From Novosphingobium sp. (GTDB taxonomy: Bacteria; Pseudomonadota; Alphaproteobacteria; Sphingomonadales; Sphingomonadaceae): a stretch of DNA of 33,513 nt. The stretch covers positions 1 through 33,513 of the forward strand of contig NZ_JAIXPP010000084.1 in assembly GCF_027486195.1 (NCBI RefSeq), in the 5' to 3' direction. A program made the translations under genes and the position numbers. A model generated the notes under the pieces. That model saw only the letters and a list, made by a program, of their open reading frames with translations. It was not told where the DNA came from and ran no database searches. Numbering within the stretch: position 1 is the first letter of the stretch; each line of letters begins with the position of its first letter. This document shows, in pieces, positions 15,871 through 23,434 of this stretch.

Positions 15871-17043
15871 ATGGCCGACCGCGATCCCAAGATCATGCTC
15901 GAAGAGACCGAAACCATGGCGCCTCCCCCTCCCGCCGCCCCCACCAGCGATCCCGCTGGCAAGCGCAAGCGCGGCTTTGCCATTCTGGGCAGCGTCGTTC
16001 TCGCGGCAACGATTGTCTATGGCGGATACGAGTGGCTGTTCGCGGGCCGATATGTCGAGACCGACAACGCCTACGTCGCGGCCGAGATCGCGCCGGTCAC
16101 GGCGCTGGCGCCAGGGACGGTGATCCGCGTCGCCGCGGTCGATACGATGCAGGTGAAGAAGGGCGACGTGCTGATCGAGCTCGATCCGGCCGATGCACGC
16201 ATAGCCGTGGCCGAAGCGGAAGCCGCCGTGGCGCAGGCGCTGCGGCGCGTGAACCAGACGGTCGAGACCGGGACAGCGCTGGCCGCGCAGGTTCAGGCAA
16301 CCGATGCGGATATCCGCCGCAAGCAGGCGCTTGTCGGTGTCGCCTCGGCCAACCTTGCCCGCGCCCGGATCGATCTCGCGCGGCGAGAGGCGCTGGTTTC
16401 GGGCGGTGCGGTTTCGGGCGAGGAACTTTCGAGCGCACGCAATGCCTTCGCGGCGGCGCAGGGCCAGCTGACCGTTGCCGAAGCGGACCTTGCACAGGCG
16501 CGTGCCTCGCGCGGATCGGCGCAGGGGCAATCGAACGCCAATGCCGCGCTAGTCGGCGGTACGGCGCCGGCTGGGAACCCCGATGTGCTGGCCGCCAAGG
16601 CGCGGCTCGAGCGCGCGAAGCTCGATCTTGCGCGCACCGTGATCCGTGCGCCGGTCGATGGCATCGTCACCCAACGCGCCGTGCAAGTGGGCCAGCGCGT
16701 TGCCGGCGGCACGGTCCTGATGACGGTGGTTCCGCTGGGCGAGGCGCATGTCGATGCCAACTTCAAGGAAGGCCAGCTGCGCGGTGTCGCGCCGGGCCAG
16801 TCGGTCGAACTCACCTCGGACCTCTATGGCTCGGGCGTGGTCTATCACGGCCGCGTCGCTGGCTTCTCGGGCAGCACCGGATCGGCGCAGGCGCTGATCC
16901 CGGCGCAGAACGCCACCGGCAACTGGATCAAGGTGGTGCAGCGGCTGCCCGTGCGCGTGACGCTCGATCCGAAGGAACTGCAGGCGCATCCGCTGCGGGT
17001 CGGCCTTTCGATGACCGCGACGATCGACACCGGAGCCAAGTGA
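15871..17043 (+). CDS. HlyD/EmrA-type membrane fusion protein
   Basis: A 390-residue periplasmic adaptor. A Pro-rich cytoplasmic start leads to one membrane segment (GFAILGSVVLAATIVYGG, about 36-53). The conserved YVETDNAYVAAEIAPV lipoyl half-motif and a long coiled-coil hairpin (about 105-230) follow, then the second lipoyl half (RTVIRAPVDGIVTQRAVQVG) and a beta-barrel domain ending GLSMTATIDT. It links the inner-membrane transporter to the outer-membrane channel. GAAGAAAGAG precedes the ATG. It begins 14 bases after the channel gene and ends 1 base before the transporter gene. Confidence 0.94.
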   Translation: MADRDPKIMLEETETMAPPPPAAPTSDPAGKRKRGFAILGSVVLAATIVYGGYEWLFAGRYVETDNAYVAAEIAPVTALAPGTVIRVAAVDTMQVKKGDVLIELDPADARIAVAEAEAAVAQALRRVNQTVETGTALAAQVQATDADIRRKQALVGVASANLARARIDLARREALVSGGAVSGEELSSARNAFAAAQGQLTVAEADLAQARASRGSAQGQSNANAALVGGTAPAGNPDVLAAKARLERAKLDLARTVIRAPVDGIVTQRAVQVGQRVAGGTVLMTVVPLGEAHVDANFKEGQLRGVAPGQSVELTSDLYGSGVVYHGRVAGFSGSTGSAQALIPAQNATGNWIKVVQRLPVRVTLDPKELQAHPLRVGLSMTATIDTGAK

Positions 17044-17044
17044 G

Positions 17045-18568
17045 ATGAGCGGCGGCGCTGCGCTGGACGCAAGGCCGGAGGGACTGAAAGGCTGGCAACT
17101 CGTGCTGGCCGGGCTCAGCCTCGCACTGGCCAACTTCGTGGTGGTGCTCGACATCACCATCGCCAACGTCTCGGTGCCGCATATCGCCGGCAGCCTTGCC
17201 GTCTCGCCTTCGCAGGGCACCTGGGTGATCACGTCCTATTCGGTGGCAGAGGCGATCTGCGTGCCGCTCTCGGGATGGCTCGCGGCGCGCTTCGGCGCGG
17301 TGCGCGTGTTCCTGACCGCGATCATTGGCTTTGCGCTGTTCTCGCTGCTCTGCGGGATTTCGCGCAGCCTTGAAGCGCTGATCGTGTTCCGCATCCTCCA
17401 GGGCCTCAGCGGCGGGCCGATCATGCCGATGTCACAGACGCTGATGGTGCGCATCTTCCCGCCCGAAAAGGTGGGCATGGCGCTGGGCCTGTGGAGCATG
17501 ACGGTGGTCGTCGCGCCCATCCTCGGCCCGATCTTCGGCGGCACGATCTCGGACAGCTGGAGCTGGCACTGGATCTTCTTCATCAACCTGCCGGTGGTGG
17601 CATTCTGCGCGGTCTTCGCGGTGCGCTATGTCCAGCGCTTCGAGACGCCGACGGTGCAGCGGCCGATCGACTATATCGGACTGGTGCTGCTGGTGATCTG
17701 GGTCGGCGCGCTGCAGATCATGCTGGACGAGGGCCGCAATGCCGACTGGTTCGCCAGCCCGTTCATCTGCACGCTCGCGGTCATCGCGGTGATCGGCTTC
17801 GCGGCGTTCCTGATCTGGGAGCTGACCGAAGCCAATCCGGTGGTCGATCTCTCGGTGTTCCGCCAGCGTGGCTACAGCGCGGCCGTTGCCGCCCAGAGCA
17901 TTGCCTATGCCGGGTTCTTCTCCGCCATCGTGGTCATCCCGCTCTTCCTCCAGACCAACCTTGGCTACACCGCGACTTATGCCGGCTATGCCACGGCGTT
18001 CGTCGGCGTGCTCGCGGTGTTGATGTCGCCCGTGGCCGCCGGCATGATGGCCCGGTACGACGTGCGCATGCTGGTCTCGTTCGGCGTCTGCTGGCTTGGC
18101 GCAATCTCGCTGCTGCGCACCGGCTGGGTAAGCCAGATGGACTTCTTCACCATCGCGCTGCCGCAGTTCCTGCAGGGGCTGGGCATGCCGTTCTTCTTCA
18201 TCGGCACGACGTCGCTGGCGCTGGGATCGGTGCGCCCGGATCAGACCGCCTCGGCGGCAGGCCTGCAGAACTTCATGCGCACCCTGGCAGGGGCCTTTGC
18301 CACTTCGCTTGCGACGACAATGTGGGAGCGTGAGGCAAAGATGGCGCATGAGGACCTTGCCGGCCTTGTTCATCCGCTGCCGCAAGGAACGGGATTTACC
18401 GCCGAGCAGGGACGAATGGTGCTCGAGCGAATCGTCCAGACCGAAAGCGTAACCCTGGCGACAAACGCGGTCTTCTGGGGATGCACCGCCTTGTTCGCAC
18501 TCGCAGCGATATTGGTCTGGTTGGCACCGCGTCCGCGCAGCGATGTCGATCTAAGCGCCGCACATTGA
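17045..18568 (+). CDS. EmrB/QacA-type drug:H+ antiporter (MFS, DHA2 family)
   Basis: A 507-residue transporter with about 14 membrane segments. The first carries the DHA2 motif LDITIANVSVPHIAGSL. SQGTWVITSYSVAEAICVPLSGWLAARFG is motif A territory. GLWSMTVVVAPILGPIFGG is the antiporter motif C. The C-terminal GLQNFMRTLAGAF segment is also typical. It moves hydrophobic drugs or uncouplers outward using the proton gradient; the substrates cannot be read from sequence. It is the third gene of the TetR-controlled operon, starting 1 base after the adaptor stop. No clear terminator follows; the downstream DNA is AT-rich. Confidence 0.95.
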   Translation: MSGGAALDARPEGLKGWQLVLAGLSLALANFVVVLDITIANVSVPHIAGSLAVSPSQGTWVITSYSVAEAICVPLSGWLAARFGAVRVFLTAIIGFALFSLLCGISRSLEALIVFRILQGLSGGPIMPMSQTLMVRIFPPEKVGMALGLWSMTVVVAPILGPIFGGTISDSWSWHWIFFINLPVVAFCAVFAVRYVQRFETPTVQRPIDYIGLVLLVIWVGALQIMLDEGRNADWFASPFICTLAVIAVIGFAAFLIWELTEANPVVDLSVFRQRGYSAAVAAQSIAYAGFFSAIVVIPLFLQTNLGYTATYAGYATAFVGVLAVLMSPVAAGMMARYDVRMLVSFGVCWLGAISLLRTGWVSQMDFFTIALPQFLQGLGMPFFFIGTTSLALGSVRPDQTASAAGLQNFMRTLAGAFATSLATTMWEREAKMAHEDLAGLVHPLPQGTGFTAEQGRMVLERIVQTESVTLATNAVFWGCTALFALAAILVWLAPRPRSDVDLSAAH

Positions 18569-18888
18569 TGGTTAATTCATTGTAATATTGCCATTTTATT
18601 TCCCATCACGGGGTGCCGGACAAGTGTTATCTGCATCCTCATATCAATCAGACAAAATCGCATGGTAACAGCGATGAAGCAGATTTTGCGCCAGATTGAA
18701 TGTATTTTTATTTTATAAATTAAATACTTACTGCAAATGCGAGCCGATGACGCAATCGCTCTTTGCGAACGCAAATTACCTATGATAGTTACTTTCCCTG
18801 AGGGTCCATACGTGGATCGGGGTCCAATAAAAAAATCGCAGTTTACCTTCGCCGCTTGCGAGGCGCCGCTTTTGTGTGGAGTAGAAAG
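18569..18888. other. AT-rich intergenic region upstream of the poly-proline gene
   Basis: A 320-base gap that stands out by its low GC, especially 18575-18600 and 18696-18730 (runs such as TTTTTATTTTATAAATTAAA). I see no convincing gene in it; an antisense frame crossing it runs into the poly-proline gene and has atypical composition. A TTGAAT at 18696 followed 18 bases later by TTAAAT, and a TATGAT at 18781 next to a 14-bp palindrome, are candidate promoter parts. No strong terminator for the efflux operon is visible. Confidence 0.6.
18762..18786 (+). promoter_or_regulatory. Palindrome beside a -10-like box
   Basis: TTTGCG-AA-CGCAAA (18762-18775) is followed by TATGAT (18781-18786), about 100 bases before the poly-proline start. 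No good -35 is spaced for it, so it may be an activated promoter or a chance palindrome. Confidence 0.3.
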
Positions 18889-19326
18889 ATGGCTAACCCC
18901 CCCGCTGGCTTTATAGCCCGGGCGATGTGCGCACTTGCCGCCGCATCGCTGATTGCCGCACCTGTGATGGTTTACGCCGATGCAGGTGCACCGGCAAAGC
19001 ATAAGAAGTCCTTCAAGAAGAAGAGCCTTGCTCGCAAGGGCAAGCACAAGCGGAAGCGTTCGGCAAAGTATATGCCGAAGACGACGACCGTGACGACGAC
19101 GACGACGACGCCGGCACCCCCGCCGCCGCCTCCCCCGCCGCCGCCACCCCCGCCGCCTCCGCCTCCGCCGCCTCCCCCGCCGCCTCCGCCCCCACCGCCT
19201 CCGCCTCCGCCGCCTCCCCCGGCTGGCTATAGCCCCAATCTTGGCTTCATCTTCGGTGGTGCTGCGATTGGTGGCGGTCTCGGTGCGCTGATCGGCACGA
19301 ACACGAACGACAGCCCCGGCGGCTGA
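18889..19326 (+). CDS. Secreted poly-proline protein with glycine-zipper tail
   Basis: A 145-residue protein of striking composition. A signal peptide (ARAMCALAAASLIAAPVMVYA) is followed by a very basic segment rich in Lys and Arg (about 36-60), then a threonine run, then 35 consecutive prolines (codons 19117-19221, mixed CCG/CCT/CCC/CCA). The C-terminus is a GGAAIGGGLGALIG glycine-zipper stretch. A long proline run needs EF-P to be translated and would form a stiff polyproline-II rod. A plausible but unproven role is spanning the cell wall, with the basic part binding the wall or outer surface and the tail entering a membrane. GGAG sits 7 bases before the ATG at 18889. A terminator follows. 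Confidence 0.88.
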   Translation: MANPPAGFIARAMCALAAASLIAAPVMVYADAGAPAKHKKSFKKKSLARKGKHKRKRSAKYMPKTTTVTTTTTTPAPPPPPPPPPPPPPPPPPPPPPPPPPPPPPPPPPPPAGYSPNLGFIFGGAAIGGGLGALIGTNTNDSPGG

Positions 19327-19345
19327 TCGGCTCTGTTCAATGTGA

Positions 19346-19391
19346 AAACCGGGACGGCCCGGCCTCGAAAGGGGTCGGGCCGTTTCGGTTT
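19346..19391 (+). terminator. Hairpin terminator of the poly-proline gene
   Basis: AAACCGGGACGGCCCG (19346-19361) pairs with CGGGCCGTTTCGGTTT (19376-19391): 16 positions with two G-T wobbles and a 14-base loop. The U-rich end of the 3' arm supports intrinsic termination. Confidence 0.75.
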
Positions 19392-19596
19392 GCGGTCGAT
19401 CGATGGGCCTCGTCGCAGCGCCCCGATCTTTCGCGCCGGATTTCTGCGCTTCAGTGCAGTTTTTAACGCTCGTTTGACGCTGGACCCGCGCCTCATTTGA
19501 CGCACGCTCCCTAGCACAGGCTCATCGGCGCCGACGGGGACTAGACTCCGCGATCCACGGGGGAGCGCGGCGCCGAAACCGACAGGAGAGCAAAAA

Positions 19597-19659
19597 ATGA
19601 CCCACAAGACATTCTTCACGGCCGCTTTCGCACTTGCCTCGGTGCTCGCACAACTCTGA
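19597..19659 (+). pseudogene. UrcA-family gene remnant (large internal deletion)
   Basis: A 20-codon frame with a strong AGGAGAG ribosome site, MTHKTFFTAAFALASVLAQL. Its start resembles the UrcA signal peptide of the next gene (MNTKTF...), and its last codons plus stop (VLAQL, TGA, TCC) match that gene's end (MLAQR, TGA, TCC). The 5' leader is also shared (GCCGAAAC, then A-GGGAGAGC-like sequence), and so is the GGGCCGGGAGC terminator. It is best read as an UrcA paralog that lost its middle. The remaining frame might still be translated into a short hydrophobic peptide. Confidence 0.65.
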
Positions 19660-19689
19660 TCCCCCCACCACATCGCCACAACGGTCAGC

Positions 19690-19722
19690 AAAGGGCCGGG
19701 AGCACCACGCTCCCGGCCCTTT
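19690..19722 (+). terminator. Terminator behind the UrcA remnant
   Basis: A perfect 14-bp stem, AAAGGGCCGGGAGC (19690-19703) with GCTCCCGGCCCTTT (19709-19722), and a 5-base loop. Nearly the same stem follows the intact UrcA gene. Confidence 0.85.
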
Positions 19723-19909
19723 CGCTTGTGCCTCTCGCGTCAGGCGCGGCAGAATCTTCCCGGGCAACCCGCGCGGGCCCGAGAACATTTTCACGGCTGC
19801 TACACTTTTGACGGTCGACTCACGCTCGCTTTGCGCTGGCCCTGACGCTGGCCTCCTAGAACCACTTCATCGGCAGCACGAACCGCCGAAACTTCACGGG
19901 AGAGCCACC

Positions 19910-20245
19910 ATGAACACCAAGACCTTCCTCGCCGCCACGATCGCCGCCACCTTCACCTTCGGCGCGATGGCCGCCCCCGCCTTCGCCAGCGCAGCTCCGG
20001 CTGCGGACGAGACAACCGTCCAGGTCGCGGTCGTCACCACCGCAGACCTCAACCTTGCGAGCGAAGAGGGGCAGTCGACGCTGAAGGCCCGCATCGCTGG
20101 CGCCGTGAACCGCGTCTGCGGCACGTCCACCGGCACGATTACCCCCCAGGAGCGCCTCGCGATCAACGCCTGCCGCGCCAAGGCCCGCACCGCTGCGCTT
20201 GCCGCCGCGAAGTCGCGCGGGGACCAGATGCTCGCGCAGCGCTGA
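19910..20245 (+). CDS. UrcA family protein, secreted
   Basis: A 111-residue protein with a signal peptide (about 1-26, cleavage after AFA). The mature part shows the UrcA pattern: TTADLNLASEEGQSTLKARIAGAVNRVCG, then INACRAKA. The two Cys residues probably form a disulfide. The family is common in Sphingomonadales and Caulobacterales and has no established function. GGGAGAG lies 5-6 bases before the ATG at 19910. The frame stays open far upstream but that part has no start signal. A terminator follows, and a deleted paralog lies upstream. Confidence 0.9.
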   Translation: MNTKTFLAATIAATFTFGAMAAPAFASAAPAADETTVQVAVVTTADLNLASEEGQSTLKARIAGAVNRVCGTSTGTITPQERLAINACRAKARTAALAAAKSRGDQMLAQR

Positions 20246-20271
20246 TCCCGCGCACACCGCACCAGTCAGCA

Positions 20272-20300
20272 CGGGCCGGGAGCATAGCGCTCCCGGCCCG
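20272..20300 (+). terminator. Terminator behind the UrcA gene
   Basis: CGGGCCGGGAGC (20272-20283) and GCTCCCGGCCCG (20289-20300) form a perfect 12-bp stem with a 5-base loop. It separates the UrcA gene from the isoprenoid-type operon. Confidence 0.8.
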
Positions 20301-20357
20301 CTTGCATGTTTCGGGTCCGGAGTGCGCCGGCGCCGTGCGAGGCCGGTGGACATTTCC

Positions 20358-20379
20358 GGCTAAGCATGGATACTTAGCC
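20358..20379 (+). promoter_or_regulatory. Palindrome ahead of the isoprenoid-type operon
   Basis: GGCTAAG (20358-20364) and CTTAGCC (20373-20379) are perfect inverted 7-bp arms around 8 bases. The right arm ends two bases before a GGAGGG ribosome-binding site. It could be an operator, or an RNA hairpin that affects access to that site. Confidence 0.5.
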
Positions 20380-20392
20380 TTGGAGGGCGGGA

Positions 20393-20443
20393 ATGAAACG
20401 GCACAAGGCGGTCTGCACGCAGTCGATGCGGAGGCAACTCTGA
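20393..20443 (+). CDS. Possible 16-codon leader peptide
   Basis: An ATG at 20393 has the best Shine-Dalgarno sequence in the area (GGAGGG at 20382-20387, 5 bases away). It opens a 16-codon basic frame, MKRHKAVCTQSMRRQL, ending in TGA at 20441-20443. The stop overlaps a CTG codon at 20440 that opens the flavoprotein frame. It may be a leader that couples translation to the operon, or the intact start of the flavoprotein if a frameshift lies nearby. Confidence is low because no homologs can be checked here. Confidence 0.4.
   Translation: MKRHKAVCTQSMRRQL
20430..20442 (+). promoter_or_regulatory. Ribosome-binding site in front of a CTG codon
   Basis: GGAGG (20430-20434) is spaced 5 bases from CTG (20440-20442), in frame with the flavoprotein and 10 codons before its FAD-binding strand. 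The spacing is ideal although the codon is non-canonical; in-frame ATG starts before the Rossmann motif are absent. Confidence 0.45.
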
Positions 20444-22608
20444 CCGCCGCGACCACGCCCGATTCGCGCATCAAGGTTGCCATCATCGGCGGCGGCTGCG
20501 CATCGATGGCAACGGCCTGGGAACTGACCGGGCCGGAGCATGGTGGCCGCTATCACGTCACGGTCTATCAGGAAGGCTGGCGGCTTGGCGGCAAGGGCGC
20601 CTCGGGCCGGGGTGAGAACGGGCGGATCGAGGAGCATGGCCTCCACATCTGGCTCGGCTTCTATGACAACGCCTTCCGCATGATGCGCGCTTGCCATGCA
20701 GAGCTGGAGGCAAAGGGCCTTGGCCATCTCTATGGCGATTTCCGCGATGCATGGACGGCGGAGAACGACGTCGCGCTCTGTTCCGCCAGCGAGACGGGCG
20801 GGTTCCAGCGCTGGCAGGTGCACATGCCGCCGCGCGCAGGCTATCCTGGCGATCCGCTTGCGCCGGACGCAGTGTTCAGCCTGCAATACTACATGGCCGG
20901 CGCTTTCGATCTGCTGCGCGCGCTGGTGCTCGATACCACGGTCGATGGGCAGGGCCTCATCACGCGCTTCGATGCGCCGCAGGCAGCGGGTCCGGCAAAC
21001 CCGGCGGAGCTGGCCGCGCGGATCGCCGAGCTGGCGCGCATGGGGCTGTTCGCCTCCGCCGCCATGATGGCCGAAGTGCTCGGGGTGTTCGCTACGCTGG
21101 TGCGGTCGGTCAGCCCGGCAACGGCGGGCCTGCTCATGAGCGCGGTGGACGCCCTGGTCGTGCCGCTGCGCCAGTGGATCGAGGACCGCTTCCTCGCCGA
21201 TCATCGCCTGCGCTTCCTGTGGGAGATCGCCGATCTGACGCTGGCGACGCTGACCGGCTTCCTGCGCTACGGGATCATGTTCGATCCGCGCGGGCTCGAT
21301 GCGATCGACGATTACGAGTGCCGCGAATGGATGCGGCTCAACGGTGCCTCGCTCCGCTCGCTGCAATCACCATTCCTGCGCGGTCTCTACGATCTCTCGA
21401 TGGGCTATGAGGATGGCGATCCCGCCAAGCCGCGCCTGTCTGCCGGACAGGGTCTGCGCGGCACCTTGCGCACCTTCTTCGGCTATCGCGGCGCGTTCAT
21501 GTGGCGGATGCGCGCCGGGATGGGCGATGTTGTCTTCGCCCCGCTCTACACCGCGCTGAAGGAGCGCGGTGTGGATTTCCGCTTCTTCCACCGCCTCGCC
21601 GATATCGAGCTGGGCGAGGCAGGCACCCATGCCGCGCGGCTGCGGTTTGATGTGCAGGCGCAGATCGCGAGCGGCGGAGAGTACCAGCCGCTCGTCGATG
21701 TGCAGGGCCGCCCGTGCTGGCCTTCCGTGCCGGACTACAAGCAGCTCGAACGCGGCGATGCGCTTCTCGCCGAAGGCCGCAAGTTCGAATCGCACTGGGA
21801 CCGCCGCCGCGAAGGCGAGGCGGTGCTCGACGTAGGGCGCGATTTCGACATGGTCGTGCTGGGCGTCGGTGTGGGTGCCGTCCCGCACTGTGCCAACGGC
21901 ATCGTCTCGCGCGATCCGCGCTGGCAGGCGATGTGCCGCGATGTGAAAACGGTGGCCAGCCAGGCCTTCCAGGTGTGGCTGAACAAGGATCTCGAATCGC
22001 TGGGCTGGCCCGGAAACAACGCGGCCAACCCGGCGTACATCACCGGCGCCTTCGCCAAGCCCTTCGATACCTGGTGCGACATGGCCCATGTTGTGCCCGA
22101 AGAAAGCTGGAAGCGACCGCCGGCAACCTCGGTCTATTTCTGCGCCGTGCTGCGCGATCCGGCGCAGCCTCCGGCCGAAGGCGACATGACCTATCAGCCG
22201 GCCCGCGATGCCGAAGTGCGCGCCAATGCCGAAAGCTTTCTCGAAGGCCCCGTTCGCGCGATCTGGCCGGGCGCCTATGACGCCGCCGGCCAGTTCCGCT
22301 GGGAGGTGCTCAAGGCCGACGAAAGCGGCGGGCCGGAGCCGGAAGGCCGCGCCCGGTTCGCCACGCAGTACTGGCGCGCCAACGTCAACCCCTCGGACCG
22401 CTATGTGATCCACACCCCCGGCAGCTGGCGCAGCCGCATCTCGCCGCTCGACCGGACTTACGACAATCTCACCATCGCCGGAGACTGGACCGACAGCGGC
22501 TTCCACTCCGGCTGCGTCGAAGGGGCGGTCATGTCGGGATTGCTGGCTGCCCATGCCATTTCCGGTGCGCCGGACCTCAAGGACATCATCGCCTATGACC
22601 ACCCCTGA
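20440..22608 (+). CDS. FAD-dependent oxidoreductase, carotenoid-desaturase/amine-oxidase-like
   Basis: About 722 residues. The start region has the dinucleotide-binding motif IKVAIIGGGCASMATAWEL (near 11-29), then GWRLGGKGASGR and EEHGLHIWLGFYDNAFRMM. The latter resembles the zeta-carotene/phytoene desaturase group and the COG3349-type flavoproteins. The C-terminal FAD-closing motif is NLTIAGDWTDSGFHSGCVEG, close to the end. Such enzymes desaturate, isomerise or cyclise isoprenoid or other hydrophobic substrates; the substrate here is unknown. The start is unresolved: CTG 20440 has a perfect ribosome site, TTG 20380 and GTG 20335 are canonical alternatives with weak ones. It begins a six-gene operon that includes a prenyl diphosphate synthase. 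Confidence 0.85.
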   Translation: MTAATTPDSRIKVAIIGGGCASMATAWELTGPEHGGRYHVTVYQEGWRLGGKGASGRGENGRIEEHGLHIWLGFYDNAFRMMRACHAELEAKGLGHLYGDFRDAWTAENDVALCSASETGGFQRWQVHMPPRAGYPGDPLAPDAVFSLQYYMAGAFDLLRALVLDTTVDGQGLITRFDAPQAAGPANPAELAARIAELARMGLFASAAMMAEVLGVFATLVRSVSPATAGLLMSAVDALVVPLRQWIEDRFLADHRLRFLWEIADLTLATLTGFLRYGIMFDPRGLDAIDDYECREWMRLNGASLRSLQSPFLRGLYDLSMGYEDGDPAKPRLSAGQGLRGTLRTFFGYRGAFMWRMRAGMGDVVFAPLYTALKERGVDFRFFHRLADIELGEAGTHAARLRFDVQAQIASGGEYQPLVDVQGRPCWPSVPDYKQLERGDALLAEGRKFESHWDRRREGEAVLDVGRDFDMVVLGVGVGAVPHCANGIVSRDPRWQAMCRDVKTVASQAFQVWLNKDLESLGWPGNNAANPAYITGAFAKPFDTWCDMAHVVPEESWKRPPATSVYFCAVLRDPAQPPAEGDMTYQPARDAEVRANAESFLEGPVRAIWPGAYDAAGQFRWEVLKADESGGPEPEGRARFATQYWRANVNPSDRYVIHTPGSWRSRISPLDRTYDNLTIAGDWTDSGFHSGCVEGAVMSGLLAAHAISGAPDLKDIIAYDHP

Positions 22609-23434
22609 GCAGCACGATCCGGTGGCCGCAGTCTCTGGCCCGGATCAGCGGGTGACCCGACCCGTGGCCGCCCGCTCCGCGCCCCATCGCAAGCCGATCA
22701 CCAGCGCAGCGGCACAAGCGTCCACGGCTTCGTCCGCGCCCGATCCCGCGCCGGAGGGCGGCGCCCGCGATCCCGATGCGCTCGTCGTCAACGAAGCCGT
22801 CGCGGACACGGTGCGCACGGCCTACGATGTGCTGAGCGACACGATTGGGCAGGGCCGCAAGGCCGCCGAGCAATTCCGCGCGGGCGCCTACAACGTGCGC
22901 GATGTACCCGATGATCTGCGCCACATGGCCGCCAATCTGCTGGGCCTCGCCAAGCAGCTCAGCAGTGCGACGTTCGATATCTGCGAAGCCCTGCTGCGCC
23001 AGACGGACAGCATGATGACCCCGCCGCCGCCGGGTTCGACCCCGGTGCCGCCGTTTCAGGAGGTCAAGCCCCAGCACCCTGCCCCAGGCAGCGCACGGCA
23101 TCCGGGATCGCACCCGATCTCCGCCGCAGCGGCGCCCGCGATCCAGCTCAACGTGCTGTTTGACGGCAAGCGCACCGCCAAAGCGCACACCGCCACGCTG
23201 GCGCGTCCGGATTCGCCAACCGGGGCAGACCAGATCAGCTGCGACGGCCTCGTCCCGCACGGCATCAGCGCGCCGCCGATTGCCCGGGTTGCATTCGAAA
23301 CGAACGCGGGCGGGCTCGGCCTCACCGTGATGGTGTTTGTTCCGCAAGACCAGCCCGCTGGCGTCTATTCCGGCGCGGTCCATTGCGCCACGCAGCCACT
23401 TCCGCTTGGGCAGTTGGTGGTCGAGATCGCGTGA
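22595..23434 (+). CDS. Unknown protein: phasin-like helical region plus C-terminal beta domain
   Basis: A 279-residue protein that I do not recognise. Residues 1-60 are Pro/Ala-rich and look disordered. Residues about 62-140 are helical and amphipathic (VADTVRTAYDVLSDTIGQGRKAAEQF...), in the style of phasins that coat hydrophobic granules. A Pro-rich linker (142-180) leads to a beta-rich domain (182-279) containing FVPQDQPAGVYSGAVHC, similar to small Ig-like secreted domains. It has no signal peptide. It overlaps the flavoprotein stop by 14 bases and the prenyl synthase start by one, so it belongs to the operon. A role in holding a hydrophobic product or organising the pathway at a membrane is only inference. 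Confidence 0.82.
   Translation: MTTPEQHDPVAAVSGPDQRVTRPVAARSAPHRKPITSAAAQASTASSAPDPAPEGGARDPDALVVNEAVADTVRTAYDVLSDTIGQGRKAAEQFRAGAYNVRDVPDDLRHMAANLLGLAKQLSSATFDICEALLRQTDSMMTPPPPGSTPVPPFQEVKPQHPAPGSARHPGSHPISAAAAPAIQLNVLFDGKRTAKAHTATLARPDSPTGADQISCDGLVPHGISAPPIARVAFETNAGGLGLTVMVFVPQDQPAGVYSGAVHCATQPLPLGQLVVEIA

Noticed and set aside
18577..19047. 156-codon minus-strand frame across the AT-rich gap
   Set aside because: It is antisense to the signal peptide and basic part of the poly-proline gene, has an odd Cys/His/Ile composition, and lacks a ribosome site.
19117..19221. CCG/CCT-rich stretch considered as a CRISPR-like or tandem DNA repeat
   Set aside because: There are no spacers and no fixed unit; it is simply the proline codon run of a secreted protein.
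19634..19909. Upstream extension of the UrcA frame
   Set aside because: The frame is open but crosses a strong terminator hairpin, and the ATG at 19910 has the ribosome site and starts the signal peptide.
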